From an uncultured Actinomycetes bacterium (lineage in GTDB: Bacteria; Actinomycetota; Actinomycetes; S36-B12; UBA5976), in contig CAJBBC010000016.1 in the NCBI GenBank assembly GCA_903951185.1, positions 1 through 6,139 of the forward strand: 6,139 bases of DNA. Direction: 5' to 3'. Positions within the stretch are counted from its first letter, which is position 1, and every line of letters begins with the position of its first letter. The position numbers and the translations under genes are program-made. The notes under the pieces are model-generated. The model was not told where the DNA came from and ran no database searches. It saw nothing but the letters and a program-made list of their open reading frames with translations. Positions 5,270 through 6,139 of this stretch are shown here, piece by piece.

Positions 5270-5803
5270 TTAAATGTCCTGCGGCATTAGTAAGCCTGTG
5301 TGTACATCGTAAATAGCTCCGCCAACTGTTACGCCCTGAGCAAGTAATGGATAAGTTCGAATGCGCATCACATCTGTTTCTAGTGCTGCCACTTGATCTC
5401 GAACGGTTCTAAATTCCACACTTCTGGTGTCGACACCATGCTCACTGGAAATCAATTCATGTATTTCAGCTTCAGTGGCACTTGCCATTCGGCAATCTGT
5501 ATGCGGAACCACTAGCACTCGATTAACGCCAAGTAAGAAAGTTGCCAGCACTAAAGTTCGAAGAACGTCATCAGTAACCCTAGCTCCAGCGTTACGTAAA
5601 ATCTTCACATCGCCAGGACCCATGCCAACCATTGAGAGTGGACTTATTCGGGAATCCATACAGGTAATAATCGCTAAACCTTTAGCGGCATAGCCAGTTA
5701 GGTGATTATCACTAAATTCACTAGCAAATGAATCGTTGCTTTTTAGTACATCAGAAAATACTTCACGCGGAAAATTACTGGACACGTCTTTATTCTTGCA
5801 CAC
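5270..5803 (-). CDS. Beta-class carbonic anhydrase
   Basis: Catalyses CO2 + H2O to bicarbonate + H+ in the cytoplasm, supplying bicarbonate to carboxylases and helping pH balance. The 177-residue protein has the beta-class zinc ligands Cys48 (CMDSR), His101 and Cys104 (HTDC), and the Asp50-Arg52 dyad that gates the zinc-bound water. RNAGARVTDDVLRTLVLA (70-87) is the usual stretch after the first ligand. Its length and HTDC-M pattern resemble the short actinobacterial type (Rv1284-like, from memory) more than the ~220-residue plant/E. coli type. The chosen GTG lies 2 bp after the parC stop, with no clear Shine-Dalgarno, and an in-frame TGA at 5810-5812 blocks any longer form. A GTG at codon 7 (5785) is the alternative, and no ATG occurs before the active-site CMDSR. 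Tight linkage suggests coupling to parC translation. All catalytic residues are present, so it should be active. Confidence 0.92.
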   Translation of the reverse strand: MCKNKDVSSNFPREVFSDVLKSNDSFASEFSDNHLTGYAAKGLAIITCMDSRISPLSMVGMGPGDVKILRNAGARVTDDVLRTLVLATFLLGVNRVLVVPHTDCRMASATEAEIHELISSEHGVDTRSVEFRTVRDQVAALETDVMRIRTYPLLAQGVTVGGAIYDVHTGLLMPQDI

Positions 5804-5805
5804 AC

Positions 5806-6139
5806 TTAGTCAAAAGAAGGAGTACCAAAAACTGCAGTAACTGGCTTACCTAATGGGGAACCAGCACCATCTCTTTTACCAATTTTTGTAGGTACTTCAA
5901 CGCTGCCACCGGTAGCTGTTGCTGCATGTATTGGGGTGTTTCCAACACTGGCACTAACCAAAATATTTTCACCAGATAAGAACTTGTGACAACGTACACC
6001 GCCAGTGCCACGTCCCTTACTTGGATATTCACTTAACGGTGTTAACTTCATACTGTCGCCGGCAGTACCCGGAATCGCACCTACGTCACCAGCGATTGTT
6101 GCAACAAAAGTTTCGGCTGTTGGTTTAATAACTGTTCCG
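5806..6139 (-). CDS. parC: DNA topoisomerase IV subunit A, C-terminal fragment (5' part beyond right edge)
   Basis: Only the last 110 residues and the TAA stop are visible; the frame stays open to the window edge, so the ATG at 6051 is internal. This is the end of the DNA-wrapping beta-pinwheel of a GyrA/ParC subunit, whose catalytic tyrosine domain lies outside the window. Supporting features are SMKLTPLSEYPSKGRGTGGV (29-48), with KGRGTGG resembling a degenerate GyrA-box blade motif, then RCHKFL and the closing RDGAGSPLGKPV typical of actinobacterial ParC tails (from memory). The partner subunit gene parE is nearby on the opposite strand, which favours ParC over GyrA. The carbonic anhydrase gene follows after 2 bp, so parC probably heads this minus-strand operon. 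Confidence 0.88.
   Translation of the reverse strand, partial: GTVIKPTAETFVATIAGDVGAIPGTAGDSMKLTPLSEYPSKGRGTGGVRCHKFLSGENILVSASVGNTPIHAATATGGSVEVPTKIGKRDGAGSPLGKPVTAVFGTPSFD

Noticed and set aside
5427..5693. 88-codon + strand reading frame inside the carbonic anhydrase gene
   Set aside because: It is antisense to a gene with all its catalytic residues, has no ribosome binding site and no recognisable motif.
5850..6051. Complete small proteins starting at the ATG at 6051 or in the overlapping frame ending at 5850
   Set aside because: The first is the in-frame tail of parC, open to the window edge; the second is an overlapping shadow frame.

Overview
The window reads as chromosomal DNA from a low-GC (by eye, low to mid 40s percent) actinobacterium. 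Four things point to Actinobacteria: a primary sigma factor with a Lys/Ala-rich then acidic N-terminal extension; a DUF7455-type small CxxC...CxxHH protein beside it; a ParE with the EGDSALGTAK form of the Toprim motif; and a ParC tail with GRGTGGVRC. The AT-leaning codon use, very tight spacing and lack of mobile DNA suggest a streamlined aquatic lineage such as the freshwater acI / Nanopelagicales group. The lineage is an inference from composition and gene content, not a search result.

Layout, left to right. (1) The 3' part of the sigA (RpoD/HrdB-like) gene is on + and open at the left edge; 13 bp later comes a DUF3048 (YerB-like) lipoprotein gene, probably in the same transcript. (2) A 66-residue zinc-finger-like DUF7455 protein on - converges on the lipoprotein gene. 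(3) A 224-bp divergent spacer holds a perfect 8-bp inverted repeat just upstream of the DUF7455 ribosome binding site, a pair of overlapping palindromes, and a possible near-leaderless promoter for the next gene. (4) parE, topoisomerase IV subunit B, is complete on +. (5) A convergent - strand cluster runs inward from the right edge: the parC 3' end, then 2 bp, a beta-carbonic anhydrase, then 12 bp, a 4-oxalocrotonate-tautomerase-family protein.

The genes are mostly housekeeping: promoter recognition (SigA) and chromosome decatenation/supercoil control (ParE and ParC, which form the A2B2 topoisomerase IV). The carbonic anhydrase and tautomerase look like metabolic riders on the parC transcript. 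The most unusual sequence is between parE and the tautomerase gene. There the last ~25 bp of the tautomerase gene (coding REIKAES and the stop) occurs three times at 43-44 bp spacing, and the outermost copy shares a CTAG with the parE stop codon. This looks like a tandem duplication of a gene's 3' end at a convergent junction. I see no defence system, phage, transposon, CRISPR array, tRNA or rRNA, and no clear evidence of an undescribed multi-gene system.
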